NCBI GenBank assembly: GCA_030692765.1
Contig: JAUYUB010000008.1
Location: forward strand, 1-64,000
Source of the DNA: Sulfuricurvum sp.
Lineage (GTDB): Bacteria > Campylobacterota > Campylobacteria > Campylobacterales > Sulfurimonadaceae
Direction: 5' to 3'
DNA length: 64,000 nucleotides
Shown here: piece after piece, positions 54,249 through 62,314 of the stretch
Numbering within the stretch: the stretch's first letter is position 1
How the letters are laid out: every line of letters begins with the position of its first letter
Notes under the pieces: model-generated
Databases searched by the model: none
What the model was told of the DNA's origin: nothing
Seen by the model: the letters and a program-made list of their open reading frames with translations, nothing else
Program-made: the position numbers and the translations under genes

Positions 54249-55517
54249 ATGAAGACAATTACGCTCACTGATAATCGCACCGGCAAAAGCTATGAGCTTC
54301 CTATTTTGAGTCCAACTCTTGGACCTGATGTCATTGACGTACGCGCTTTGTATAAAGAAACTGGTATGTTTACGTACGATCCTGGGTTTACCTCTACAGC
54401 CAGTTGCAGTTCAAGTATTACCTACATTGACGGTGACAAGGGGGAGTTACTGTATCGTGGATATGATATTTCTGATTTGGCAACTAAGAAAACGTACATA
54501 GATGTATGCCATTTACTCCTGACTGGAAAGCTTCCGTGTGAAAGAGAACGTGCTGCACTGGATATGGAACTGCGAAAGCGTGCATTTATACACGAAGGCT
54601 TGAAAGGGCTAATAAACTCATTTCCCGATCGTGCACATCCAATGGCGATGATGTCATCCGCTGTTGCGGCATTGTCAACTTTTTATTTTGAACATCTGAA
54701 TGTTAAAACGGCTGAAGAAGCGCAAGTGATGGCCAGACGTATCATCGCTAAAATACCGACACTTGCGGCTTTTACCTATAGACGCTCGCTGGGAATTCCT
54801 TATATCTATCCCGATATTGAACGTTCATTTACGGAAAACTTTTTGTATATGATGCGCGCGTATCCTGGCGAAAATCTCGAAATACGGGATGTGGAAGTCC
54901 GCGCATTGGATACGATTTTTACGCTTCATGCGGACCATGAACAAAATGCGTCTACCTCAACGGTGCGTGCCGTTGCTTCTACAGGCGCACACCCTTATGC
55001 CGCGATATCTGCAGGTATTGATGCGTTATGGGGCAGGGCTCATGGAGGTGCTAATGAATCGGTTATTGCACAACTGGAGTTCATAGGACATGTGGATAAT
55101 GTAGACGCCTTTATTCAGAGGGCGAAAGACCCCAATGATGATTTCAAACTAATGGGATTTGGCCATCGTGTTTACAAAAACTTTGATCCACGTTCAAAAA
55201 TTTTGAAAAAACTATTAGATGAACTCAAAGATGAATTGGGGATTGACAGCAACCTTCTGACAATCGCCAAGCGTGTGGAAGAGATTGCGTTGACAGATGA
55301 ATATTTTATTGGGCGAAAGCTTTACCCGAATATCGATTTTTATTCAGGGCTTATTTTGACTGCTTTGAAAATTCCAAAGTCAATGTTCACGATTATCTTT
55401 GTCATAGGACGAAGCGTTGGTTGGATCACCCAATGGATAGAGCTCAAAGATGACAGTGAGATGAAAATAGCACGTCCGCGTCAGCGTTATACGGGTGATA
55501 CAAAGAAAACATTATAA
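54249..55517 (+). CDS. gltA: Citrate synthase (type II)
   Basis: The 422-residue enzyme joins acetyl-CoA and oxaloacetate. The catalytic triad is His265 ('AHGGANES'), His306 ('GFGHRVYK') and Asp363 ('NIDFYSG'), one residue off the classic E. coli numbering. Other oxaloacetate-site residues lie in 'LHADHEQNAST'. TTAGGAGA precedes the ATG. It lies divergent from mqo, with a 171-bp gap. Its presence in an organism with reductive-cycle genes suggests oxidative or reversible use alongside an ATP-citrate lyase that is not in this window. Confidence 0.95.
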   Translation: MKTITLTDNRTGKSYELPILSPTLGPDVIDVRALYKETGMFTYDPGFTSTASCSSSITYIDGDKGELLYRGYDISDLATKKTYIDVCHLLLTGKLPCERERAALDMELRKRAFIHEGLKGLINSFPDRAHPMAMMSSAVAALSTFYFEHLNVKTAEEAQVMARRIIAKIPTLAAFTYRRSLGIPYIYPDIERSFTENFLYMMRAYPGENLEIRDVEVRALDTIFTLHADHEQNASTSTVRAVASTGAHPYAAISAGIDALWGRAHGGANESVIAQLEFIGHVDNVDAFIQRAKDPNDDFKLMGFGHRVYKNFDPRSKILKKLLDELKDELGIDSNLLTIAKRVEEIALTDEYFIGRKLYPNIDFYSGLILTALKIPKSMFTIIFVIGRSVGWITQWIELKDDSEMKIARPRQRYTGDTKKTL

Positions 55518-55595
55518 GATTTAGACCAATAGAGACGCTTCATCGCTGTGTAATTGGATATAATAGCCTATAGATAAAATATTCGGGAGAGTTCT

Positions 55596-56027
55596 ATGGA
55601 ATGCGAATTTCCGACGATTAATGCAAATAGTGAAGCGATAAAATCAATTTTGTCAGAAGTTAAAACGATTGCTGTGCTTGGTTTGTCTCCTAATGTTAGT
55701 AAAGACAGCTACCGCGTTGCACAATATTTACAAGCTGCAGGTTATAAAATAATTCCTGTTTATCCGAAAGAAGACCTTATTTTAGGGGAAAAAGTCTACC
55801 GTTCACTTGAGGAGATTCCATTTGAAGTGGATATGGTTGATATCTTTCGCAAGCCTGAGGCACTGGATAGCATCGTTGATACATGTATCAAGCGTGGTGA
55901 TGTCAAAGTATTTTGGTCACAAATTGGAATTGTTAATAATAATGCGGCTCAAAGAGCTGAAAATGCGGGTATGAAAGTAGTTCAAAGTCATTGTTCTATG
56001 GTTGAACATCGCCGAATACATGAATAA
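55596..56027 (+). CDS. CoA-binding Rossmann-fold protein (YccU-like)
   Basis: The 143-residue single-domain protein has 'IAVLGLSPNVSKDSYRVAQYL', 'IIPVYPKE' and 'VKVFWSQIGI', the CoA_binding family pattern resembling the CoA domain of succinyl-CoA synthetase alpha. The biochemical role of the stand-alone family is not established. Its stop lies 9 nt before ilvA, so it is probably cotranscribed with it. Confidence 0.85.
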   Translation: MECEFPTINANSEAIKSILSEVKTIAVLGLSPNVSKDSYRVAQYLQAAGYKIIPVYPKEDLILGEKVYRSLEEIPFEVDMVDIFRKPEALDSIVDTCIKRGDVKVFWSQIGIVNNNAAQRAENAGMKVVQSHCSMVEHRRIHE

Positions 56028-56036
56028 AGGGAACCG

Positions 56037-57248
56037 TTGATCGAATTAGAGACAATATATCAAGCAAAAGAACGCATTAAAGGTGTTGTCGTTGAGACAC
56101 CTTTTTCTTTTGCCCCGCGCTTAAGTGAAGAAACAGGGTATGAAATATATCTTAAAAAAGAGAATCTTCAAGTAACAGGCGCATTTAAAATACGTGGTGC
56201 TTACAACAAGATTGCGACCCTGGACCCCCAACAAAGAGCAATGGGCGTTATTGCGGCAAGTGCCGGTAATCATGCGCAAGGTGTGGCAATGGCTGCTAAG
56301 ATGTTTCGAATCAATGCGCTTATTGTTATGCCTGAATCGACCCCTCTGACAAAGATCAACGGTGTACGCTATTACGGTGCTCAAGTTATTTTACATGGAA
56401 GTAATTATGATGAGGCCTATGCCTATGCATCCACGTATGGAGAAGAGCATGGGATGGTATTTGTTCATCCATTTGCTGATGAAGCGGTGATCGCAGGTCA
56501 GGGCACCATTGCGCTGGAGATGTTGGAGTCGATGATAGCACTGGATGCCATTGTCATTCCAGTAGGCGGCGGCGGACTTATATCGGGTATGGCATCGGCT
56601 ATCAAGCAGCTAGCACCCAATATCGAAGTGATAGGAATCAGTGCACTTGGCGCACCTGCGATGAAAGAGTCATTTGAAGCAAAATGCGCAATCGACAGCA
56701 TCACGGTACGTACTATTGCAGATGGAATCGCTGTACGTGATACATCTCCTGTCACGCTCTCTCATATACTAGAGACAGTAGATACCATGGTGAGTGTGGA
56801 TGATGAAGAGATTGCGAATGCCATTTTGTTTTTGTTAGAGCGTCAGAAGCTGGTAGTTGAAGGGGCAGGGGCTGTTGGAGTCGCAGCGTTATTACACAAC
56901 AAACTGCCTCATCTAAAAGGTAAAAAAATCGGTGTTGTTCTCAGTGGAGGCAACATGGATGTTACGTTGTTATCCATTATTATTGAAAAAGGTCTTATTA
57001 AATCCGGAAGAAAGATGAAGCTGACCGTAACGCTTATCGACAAGCCTGGGGCATTGATGCAATTGACGCATATGCTCCAAGAACTCAATGCGAATATTGT
57101 TCATATCGAATACGATCGTACTTCTACATCATTGGCATACGGTGATGCAAATGTTACGATTCATTTGGAAACCAAAGGTGAAGAACATCAGCAAGAAATA
57201 CGTGCACTTCTTCACAAACATCGTTATATAAACAGTGAAGAGCATTAA
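56037..57248 (+). CDS. ilvA: Threonine ammonia-lyase (biosynthetic type, with ACT domain)
   Basis: The 403-residue PLP enzyme makes 2-oxobutanoate from threonine for isoleucine. PLP is bound by Lys51 in 'TGAFKIRGAYNK', with the phosphate loop 'GGGGLISGM' near 175. Residues from about 320 on form an ACT-like regulatory domain ('MKLTVTLIDKPGALMQL'), consistent with isoleucine feedback. The start is TTG at 56037, after AAAGGGAACC. The window ends in ilvB, another gene of the same pathway. Confidence 0.93.
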   Translation: MIELETIYQAKERIKGVVVETPFSFAPRLSEETGYEIYLKKENLQVTGAFKIRGAYNKIATLDPQQRAMGVIAASAGNHAQGVAMAAKMFRINALIVMPESTPLTKINGVRYYGAQVILHGSNYDEAYAYASTYGEEHGMVFVHPFADEAVIAGQGTIALEMLESMIALDAIVIPVGGGGLISGMASAIKQLAPNIEVIGISALGAPAMKESFEAKCAIDSITVRTIADGIAVRDTSPVTLSHILETVDTMVSVDDEEIANAILFLLERQKLVVEGAGAVGVAALLHNKLPHLKGKKIGVVLSGGNMDVTLLSIIIEKGLIKSGRKMKLTVTLIDKPGALMQLTHMLQELNANIVHIEYDRTSTSLAYGDANVTIHLETKGEEHQQEIRALLHKHRYINSEEH

Positions 57249-57259
57249 GAGCAGTAAAG

Positions 57260-59392
57260 ATGGATGCATTAAAATTAGTTAATATCAAATCGTCCATCAT
57301 TCGATTAAGGGCGCTTGAAAATGGCCAATTGGGTGTTGTGGATGAATCTACTACCATGCGGGTTATTGATAGCAAACACTTTCGTATATTGGATGGATTT
57401 AAAAGCAACGTTGTTCATACCAATTTCTCAGAACGACAAGCGGCTATGTCTGCGGATGGATTGTACTGTATATCCATTGTCCCCGGAAGTGACAAAGCAG
57501 CAGTTTTTGATGTAAGCCGCAAAAAACTCCTATACCGTGTGGGCCACCATAATGGAGAGCTTGAGTCTGTTGGCATTGATGCGCAAGGGCGTTATTGCGT
57601 TACGGGCGGACAGGACGGAAAAGTCTTTGTCTGGGCGTTGCAAACAGGTCTTTTGGCATTTGCAATGCCTCATCATTCCGATTTTGTGACATCCATCGCG
57701 TTTAGCCAAAATGGTCAATGGATCGCAACGGGAAGTTATGATCGTATCGTCAATGTCATGAATCTTTCGACAATGAAACAGCATGTCAAACTTTCAGGGC
57801 ACGGCAGTGTTGTCGTCAGTATGCTTTTTCTCTCCGGTTTGCGGTTGCTCAGTGCAGAACGAGACGGTGCACTTGTTATCTGGGACCTCCACCACGGAAA
57901 AATATTCAAACGCTTACCGAGAGTAGGGGATGAAATCGTTTCTATGTGCCTTAGTGTGGACAAACGTTTTGCTTTTGTTGCTACACGTCTAGGGTATGTG
58001 GCTTTATATGATCTACACAGTTATGAATTGGTTCGGCAACGTTATATAAAAATCCAAGAAACAATTACTTCCATTGCTTTTATAGGTGAAAACTTTACTT
58101 TGGCCATAGGGACAAAAGAAGGAAATATTCATTTTTATGCTCTTTTTGGAAATGAGTCAGAATATCAAGAACTGATAAAAAATAAAAATTTTCGAGTTTT
58201 TTACAGCTTGCTGGATGACAATCCAATGCTTATTTATTCTAAAGCATATGAAGAAGCTGAGGGTTATTGGATAAGGTATGTTAAGGCTGCCAAGCGTTAT
58301 TTGGATGAAGGAGAAAACCTCAAAGCAAAAGAGCTATTAGAGCCTTTCATCCGTATTCCTTCAAAAACATCTTTAATTCAGCAACTTTTTCGTGATTATG
58401 AACATTACGATCTTTTTCTTACGTACACGCAGGAAAAACGCTACTCATTGGCTTATGCGCTGGCTAAACAATATCCTTCATTTATTGATTCAGATGCCTA
58501 TCGCAAGATGGAATTGTCATGGAAGAAGTATTTTTTAAAAGCGCAAGAGATCATTATGACGCAGAATGGAGAAGAATTAGCACGTCAAATTTTAGCCCCT
58601 TTTCGAGGAATTACGGAAAAAGCGCCTTTAATACAGGCAATGTGTACTGAACGTCGTATATATGAGTATTTTAAAAAGGTGATAGCCACACATAATTTTG
58701 TAAAATTTATCGAGCTTACGAAGATGTATACCTTTCTTAAGGAGTTTTCTGAATACGATGAGGTCATGTTGTACATTGAGCAGCTTTACATCAAAACACA
58801 AAAAGAGTTTAAAAGCGGCGATTATGTGAATGCTAAAAAAGGGTGTGAAATATTGACTCTTTTTCCTGAATACAATCAAGAGACGCGAGAGATGCTTGAA
58901 ATAATAAAAATGAAAAACCTGTTTTATGAAGCACTTTTGTCGAATAATTTGATCAGTGCTTTTACTTATCTTAGCTCTTATCCTCTTTTGTATGATATGC
59001 CTGAGGCTAAAAAACTAGAATCACAATGGAATAAAGTGCTAGACAAAGCTCTCTCTTGCGTTGTAAAAGGGGATGCTCTTGAACTGCGCAGTATATTTGT
59101 GAATTATCTCTCTATAAACGCAAAATTTACAGCTATCGGAAGTGTTTTCGCGCAGTGTTATGCTGTTCAACTGGAACATAAGTTGGGATCGCATGCGCCA
59201 TCTGCTACATTGGAGAATGGAATACGCAATTATATTTCCATGTTTGGAATTGATGAGACAATCCTTGAGTTCTTTGATCTCTTCAAAGGTCAATATCCAA
59301 CAAAAACAGATCTCAAAATGTTAAAGCAAGGATCTTTGAACACTTGGACCCCGGCCATGATACTCAGTGATATAACGGTAAAAAAGTTATGA
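57260..59392 (+). CDS. WD40-repeat protein with C-terminal helical-repeat region
   Basis: The 710-residue cytoplasmic protein has WD40-type blades in its N-terminal half (about 50-310: 'GQDGKVFVWALQTG', 'IATGSYDRIVNVMNL', 'ERDGALVIWDLHHGK'). The C-terminal half (about 320-710) is all-helical, with repeated 'A..Y....' units like a TPR or coatomer-type solenoid. Blade plus solenoid gives an interaction scaffold. There is no enzymatic motif. Its stop overlaps the ppx start (ATGA), so the two proteins are translationally coupled. Confidence 0.85.
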   Translation: MDALKLVNIKSSIIRLRALENGQLGVVDESTTMRVIDSKHFRILDGFKSNVVHTNFSERQAAMSADGLYCISIVPGSDKAAVFDVSRKKLLYRVGHHNGELESVGIDAQGRYCVTGGQDGKVFVWALQTGLLAFAMPHHSDFVTSIAFSQNGQWIATGSYDRIVNVMNLSTMKQHVKLSGHGSVVVSMLFLSGLRLLSAERDGALVIWDLHHGKIFKRLPRVGDEIVSMCLSVDKRFAFVATRLGYVALYDLHSYELVRQRYIKIQETITSIAFIGENFTLAIGTKEGNIHFYALFGNESEYQELIKNKNFRVFYSLLDDNPMLIYSKAYEEAEGYWIRYVKAAKRYLDEGENLKAKELLEPFIRIPSKTSLIQQLFRDYEHYDLFLTYTQEKRYSLAYALAKQYPSFIDSDAYRKMELSWKKYFLKAQEIIMTQNGEELARQILAPFRGITEKAPLIQAMCTERRIYEYFKKVIATHNFVKFIELTKMYTFLKEFSEYDEVMLYIEQLYIKTQKEFKSGDYVNAKKGCEILTLFPEYNQETREMLEIIKMKNLFYEALLSNNLISAFTYLSSYPLLYDMPEAKKLESQWNKVLDKALSCVVKGDALELRSIFVNYLSINAKFTAIGSVFAQCYAVQLEHKLGSHAPSATLENGIRNYISMFGIDETILEFFDLFKGQYPTKTDLKMLKQGSLNTWTPAMILSDITVKKL

Positions 59393-60285
59393 TTGCCATT
59401 GATTTGGGTTCCAATACGATCCGGTTTATTGAATATGACGGTTTGGCATGGGGTAAAAGTTATGAAAAAATAGTTCGTGCCGCTGAAGGATTGCAAGCAA
59501 CGGGTATGATTGGCGAAAATGCCTTAGTCCGTATTTTAGAGGCGATCGATGAGGCAAAACAATGTCTTGATTTTTCAAATCATGAGATTGCTGCCGTGAC
59601 TACTGCAGCTTTACGTATGGCAAATAATGGAACAGATATCATTTCTAAGATACACGCGTCTACGGGTATTTTATTTACGATTATTGACGGTGCACGAGAG
59701 GCACAGTTGACCCTTCTTGCTGTTCAAAATCGCTTGAGGACACTTAACATTGATTCAGACAGTTTTGTACTATCGGATATTGGTGGTGGATCGACGGAAC
59801 TTGTTTATTGTGAGGATAAGAAAGTAACCAGTAGAAGTTTTCCTATCGGCATAGTCACCATGAGTGAACAAGCATCAGATATCACACATTTACGGTCACT
59901 ATTAGCAGATTTTGAAAATCAAGTCGCTCTTTTTTACCGTTCATTAGGGGAAAAGAAAGAGAACCCACGGCTTATCCTTACCTCGGGTACTCCAACAACG
60001 ATTGCCGCCTATCGTATGGGTATGAATTACGCAAACTATGATCCCCATAAAATCAACGGTTCAATATTGACATTGAATGATTGTGTGTTAACGTATAAAG
60101 AACTCATGGATATGGATGAATCCACGCGTGCCAGTTATGTTGGAGTAGGGAGAGAACAACTGATCGCGACAGGAATTTTGATGGTTGAGTATCTTTTTAA
60201 GGGTGCTATGATGAAAGAGGCCATTATAATCGATGATGGTCTTCGAGAAGGAGTGGCGTTGGATTATTGGAAATCAATACACTAA
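59389..60285 (+). CDS. Ppx/GppA-family phosphatase
   Basis: The 298-residue protein has the actin-fold phosphate loops 'IAIDLGSNTIRF' (residues 3-14) and 'LSDIGGGSTELVY' (about 127-139). Members are exopolyphosphatases or hydrolyse pppGpp to ppGpp. It is a short, single-core-domain form without the C-terminal HD domain of E. coli Ppx/GppA. It overlaps the WD40 gene by 4 nt. Confidence 0.88.
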   Translation: MIAIDLGSNTIRFIEYDGLAWGKSYEKIVRAAEGLQATGMIGENALVRILEAIDEAKQCLDFSNHEIAAVTTAALRMANNGTDIISKIHASTGILFTIIDGAREAQLTLLAVQNRLRTLNIDSDSFVLSDIGGGSTELVYCEDKKVTSRSFPIGIVTMSEQASDITHLRSLLADFENQVALFYRSLGEKKENPRLILTSGTPTTIAAYRMGMNYANYDPHKINGSILTLNDCVLTYKELMDMDESTRASYVGVGREQLIATGILMVEYLFKGAMMKEAIIIDDGLREGVALDYWKSIH

Positions 60286-60352
60286 AAAATAGTAACTCTT
60301 AAGTTGCTCTTGGTGTATAATCACTGCATTATTTTGTAGTCAAGGTCCCTGT

Positions 60353-61786
60353 ATGCATTCTCTCTCTTCATTATCAAAAATCCAGTATGCCAATATCATT
60401 TCACTGTGTGTTTTTACCATCGGACTCGGTGCGGAAATCTATCATTACGGTTTTGATGTTATGAGGCTTGTTAACCTTGCAAACTTTGCATTAGCTTGGT
60501 ATATGTTTATCAATATCCGTAATGTACAAAATACAATTCATAAAGTCACTACGGTTTTAACCGATGCAGATTCGGGTACTTTTTCCCATCGTTTGGATTA
60601 TAAAGAGGGTGGTGAACTGGAAAAAATGCGTCTTAGCTTTAATAGTTTTGCCAGCCAGCTTTCACAATATATGGAAGAGATTTCATCATCGATTAAAGAA
60701 GCAAGTCAAAAAAGCTCATATCGTCAAATAGACTCATCTTTGTTTAATGGTGATTTTAAAACAAATATTGAGACTACCAATCGTGCTATCGCAAATATGC
60801 AAACGGATACAAAGAGCATTGAAGTCACAAAGATAAACGATGCTATCGGCAATATTGGAAAAGGGGTTATCGGAGAACTCGAGCTTTTGCATGACGATCT
60901 CAACCGTTCTATTAATTACATTGATAAAATCGTGGACATTAGTAAATTGACCGAGTCTAATGCAGATGATAGTATTGATGTCATTGAGGAGATCACACAA
61001 AAATTACATGCTCTGATTATGAGTGCCGATACGTCCAGTCAAAGCATCACGGTTCTCAATGAAAAGACGCGAGAAATTAATTCCGTTGTCGATCTGATCA
61101 AAGAGATAGCAGAACAAACAAATCTATTGGCGTTGAATGCTGCGATTGAGGCTGCACGTGCCGGTGAGCATGGTCGTGGCTTTGCTGTTGTTGCAGACGA
61201 AGTTCGTAAATTGGCAGAACGTACCCAAAAAGCAACTAGTGAGATCGCCATCTCTATTCAGACACTCCAACAAGATGCTTCTGATTTAGAAGAGAGCTCA
61301 GAATCTACGAATGAAATCGCGAAAAAATCACTCAATACGATCGAGAAATTCACAAAGACTTTTGATGACTTTAGTGATGGTGCAAAACAAGCCTCAGCGT
61401 ACGCGAGTTCGATCGAAAATATGGTTTATGTACTATTGGCGAAAATTGATCACACGATTTATAAATCAAATGCCTATACATCGGTTATTCGACGTCAAAA
61501 ACGTTTAGAAAATATAAATCATACGCAGTGTCATTTAGGAAAGTGGTATGTTGGAACGGCAAAAGATAAGTTTTCTCAAACCAATGCATATTCAAAAGTG
61601 GATACTCCTCATTCCGAGATACATCGTCTGATAAATCTTAATCTTTCTTACGTTCATCCTACGGATAGAGTTATTGAGAATCATAAAGAGATCATAGAAA
61701 ACTTCACTAAAATAGAAGAAAACAGTCTCAAAATGTATGATTACTTAGAGGAAATGATTAAAGAATCTGAACACTCTTTTAACTAA
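60353..61786 (+). CDS. Methyl-accepting chemotaxis-type protein with CZB zinc-binding domain
   Basis: The 477-residue protein has two membrane segments (about 10-28 and 36-55) with almost no periplasmic loop, a HAMP-like linker, and the chemoreceptor signalling tip '[21 protein letters not shown]' (about 245-265) that docks CheA/CheW. The C-terminus has a chemoreceptor zinc-binding domain with His and Cys in '[10 protein letters not shown]' and later His in 'PHSEIHRL' and 'SYVHPTDR'. It must therefore sense an internal or membrane-linked signal, such as zinc or redox state, instead of an external ligand. Confidence 0.9.
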   Translation: MHSLSSLSKIQYANIISLCVFTIGLGAEIYHYGFDVMRLVNLANFALAWYMFINIRNVQNTIHKVTTVLTDADSGTFSHRLDYKEGGELEKMRLSFNSFASQLSQYMEEISSSIKEASQKSSYRQIDSSLFNGDFKTNIETTNRAIANMQTDTKSIEVTKINDAIGNIGKGVIGELELLHDDLNRSINYIDKIVDISKLTESNADDSIDVIEEITQKLHALIMSADTSSQSITVLNEKTREINSVVDLIKEIAEQTNLLALNAAIEAARAGEHGRGFAVVADEVRKLAERTQKATSEIAISIQTLQQDASDLEESSESTNEIAKKSLNTIEKFTKTFDDFSDGAKQASAYASSIENMVYVLLAKIDHTIYKSNAYTSVIRRQKRLENINHTQCHLGKWYVGTAKDKFSQTNAYSKVDTPHSEIHRLINLNLSYVHPTDRVIENHKEIIENFTKIEENSLKMYDYLEEMIKESEHSFN

Positions 61787-61806
61787 TCTCTCTTGGGAGA
61801 GATTAG
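61783..61806. terminator. Bidirectional hairpin terminator overlapping two stop codons
   Basis: CTAATCTCTC and GAGAGATTAG form a perfect 10-bp stem with a TTGG loop. The chemoreceptor stop and the cytochrome c stop codons both lie in or at the edge of the stem. T/A-rich flanks follow on each strand. Confidence 0.7.
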
Positions 61807-62207
61807 AAGGTTTTACCTTCATAGTAGTCATATATCCATTCCGCTACTGCTTGCTTCTGCTTTTCATTGAGTTTGCCTTTTAATGAAGGCATTACCCCGA
61901 AATGCTCTAATGCCATTGGCTCACACATACTGTATTGAATGCTTGGATTATCGATATAGTCCTTTATAAATGCGATTACAACGCGGCGTTTAACATCGAT
62001 ATCTTCATCCTTGGTCTGGATATTGTCTTTTAGTTTATTGGACACTTCTATCATGGGCGGTGCTTTTAAAGATTTAAAAGACTTAAGGGCTTCTGGTTTT
62101 GTCATCATCTGGGTATGGCATTGCATACAGTTGTTCTTATAAACTTGATAGCCATCGGCTCCCATAAGGGAGATTGCGGTTAAGGCAGCGAGTGTTATTG
62201 ATCTCAT
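61803..62207 (-). CDS. Small monohaem c-type cytochrome
   Basis: The 134-residue periplasmic protein has a signal peptide (about 1-17, ending 'LMGADG'), the haem-binding 'CMQCH' (Cys27, Cys30, His31) and a likely axial Met in 'FGVMPSLKGKLN' near residue 108, with the class I 'KQAVAEWIYDYY' C-terminal helix. It can shuttle electrons between periplasmic complexes. AAAGGAAAC precedes the ATG. It is a single gene. Confidence 0.9.
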   Translation of the reverse strand: MRSITLAALTAISLMGADGYQVYKNNCMQCHTQMMTKPEALKSFKSLKAPPMIEVSNKLKDNIQTKDEDIDVKRRVVIAFIKDYIDNPSIQYSMCEPMALEHFGVMPSLKGKLNEKQKQAVAEWIYDYYEGKTF

Positions 62208-62314
62208 AAAGTTTCCTTTTGCATAATATTCTTAACGTATTTTATAGCTTCTTTACTTTATAATGGGCAAATTTTTACAAACTATTACACTATATTTAAG
62301 ATAAAGGAGACGAC

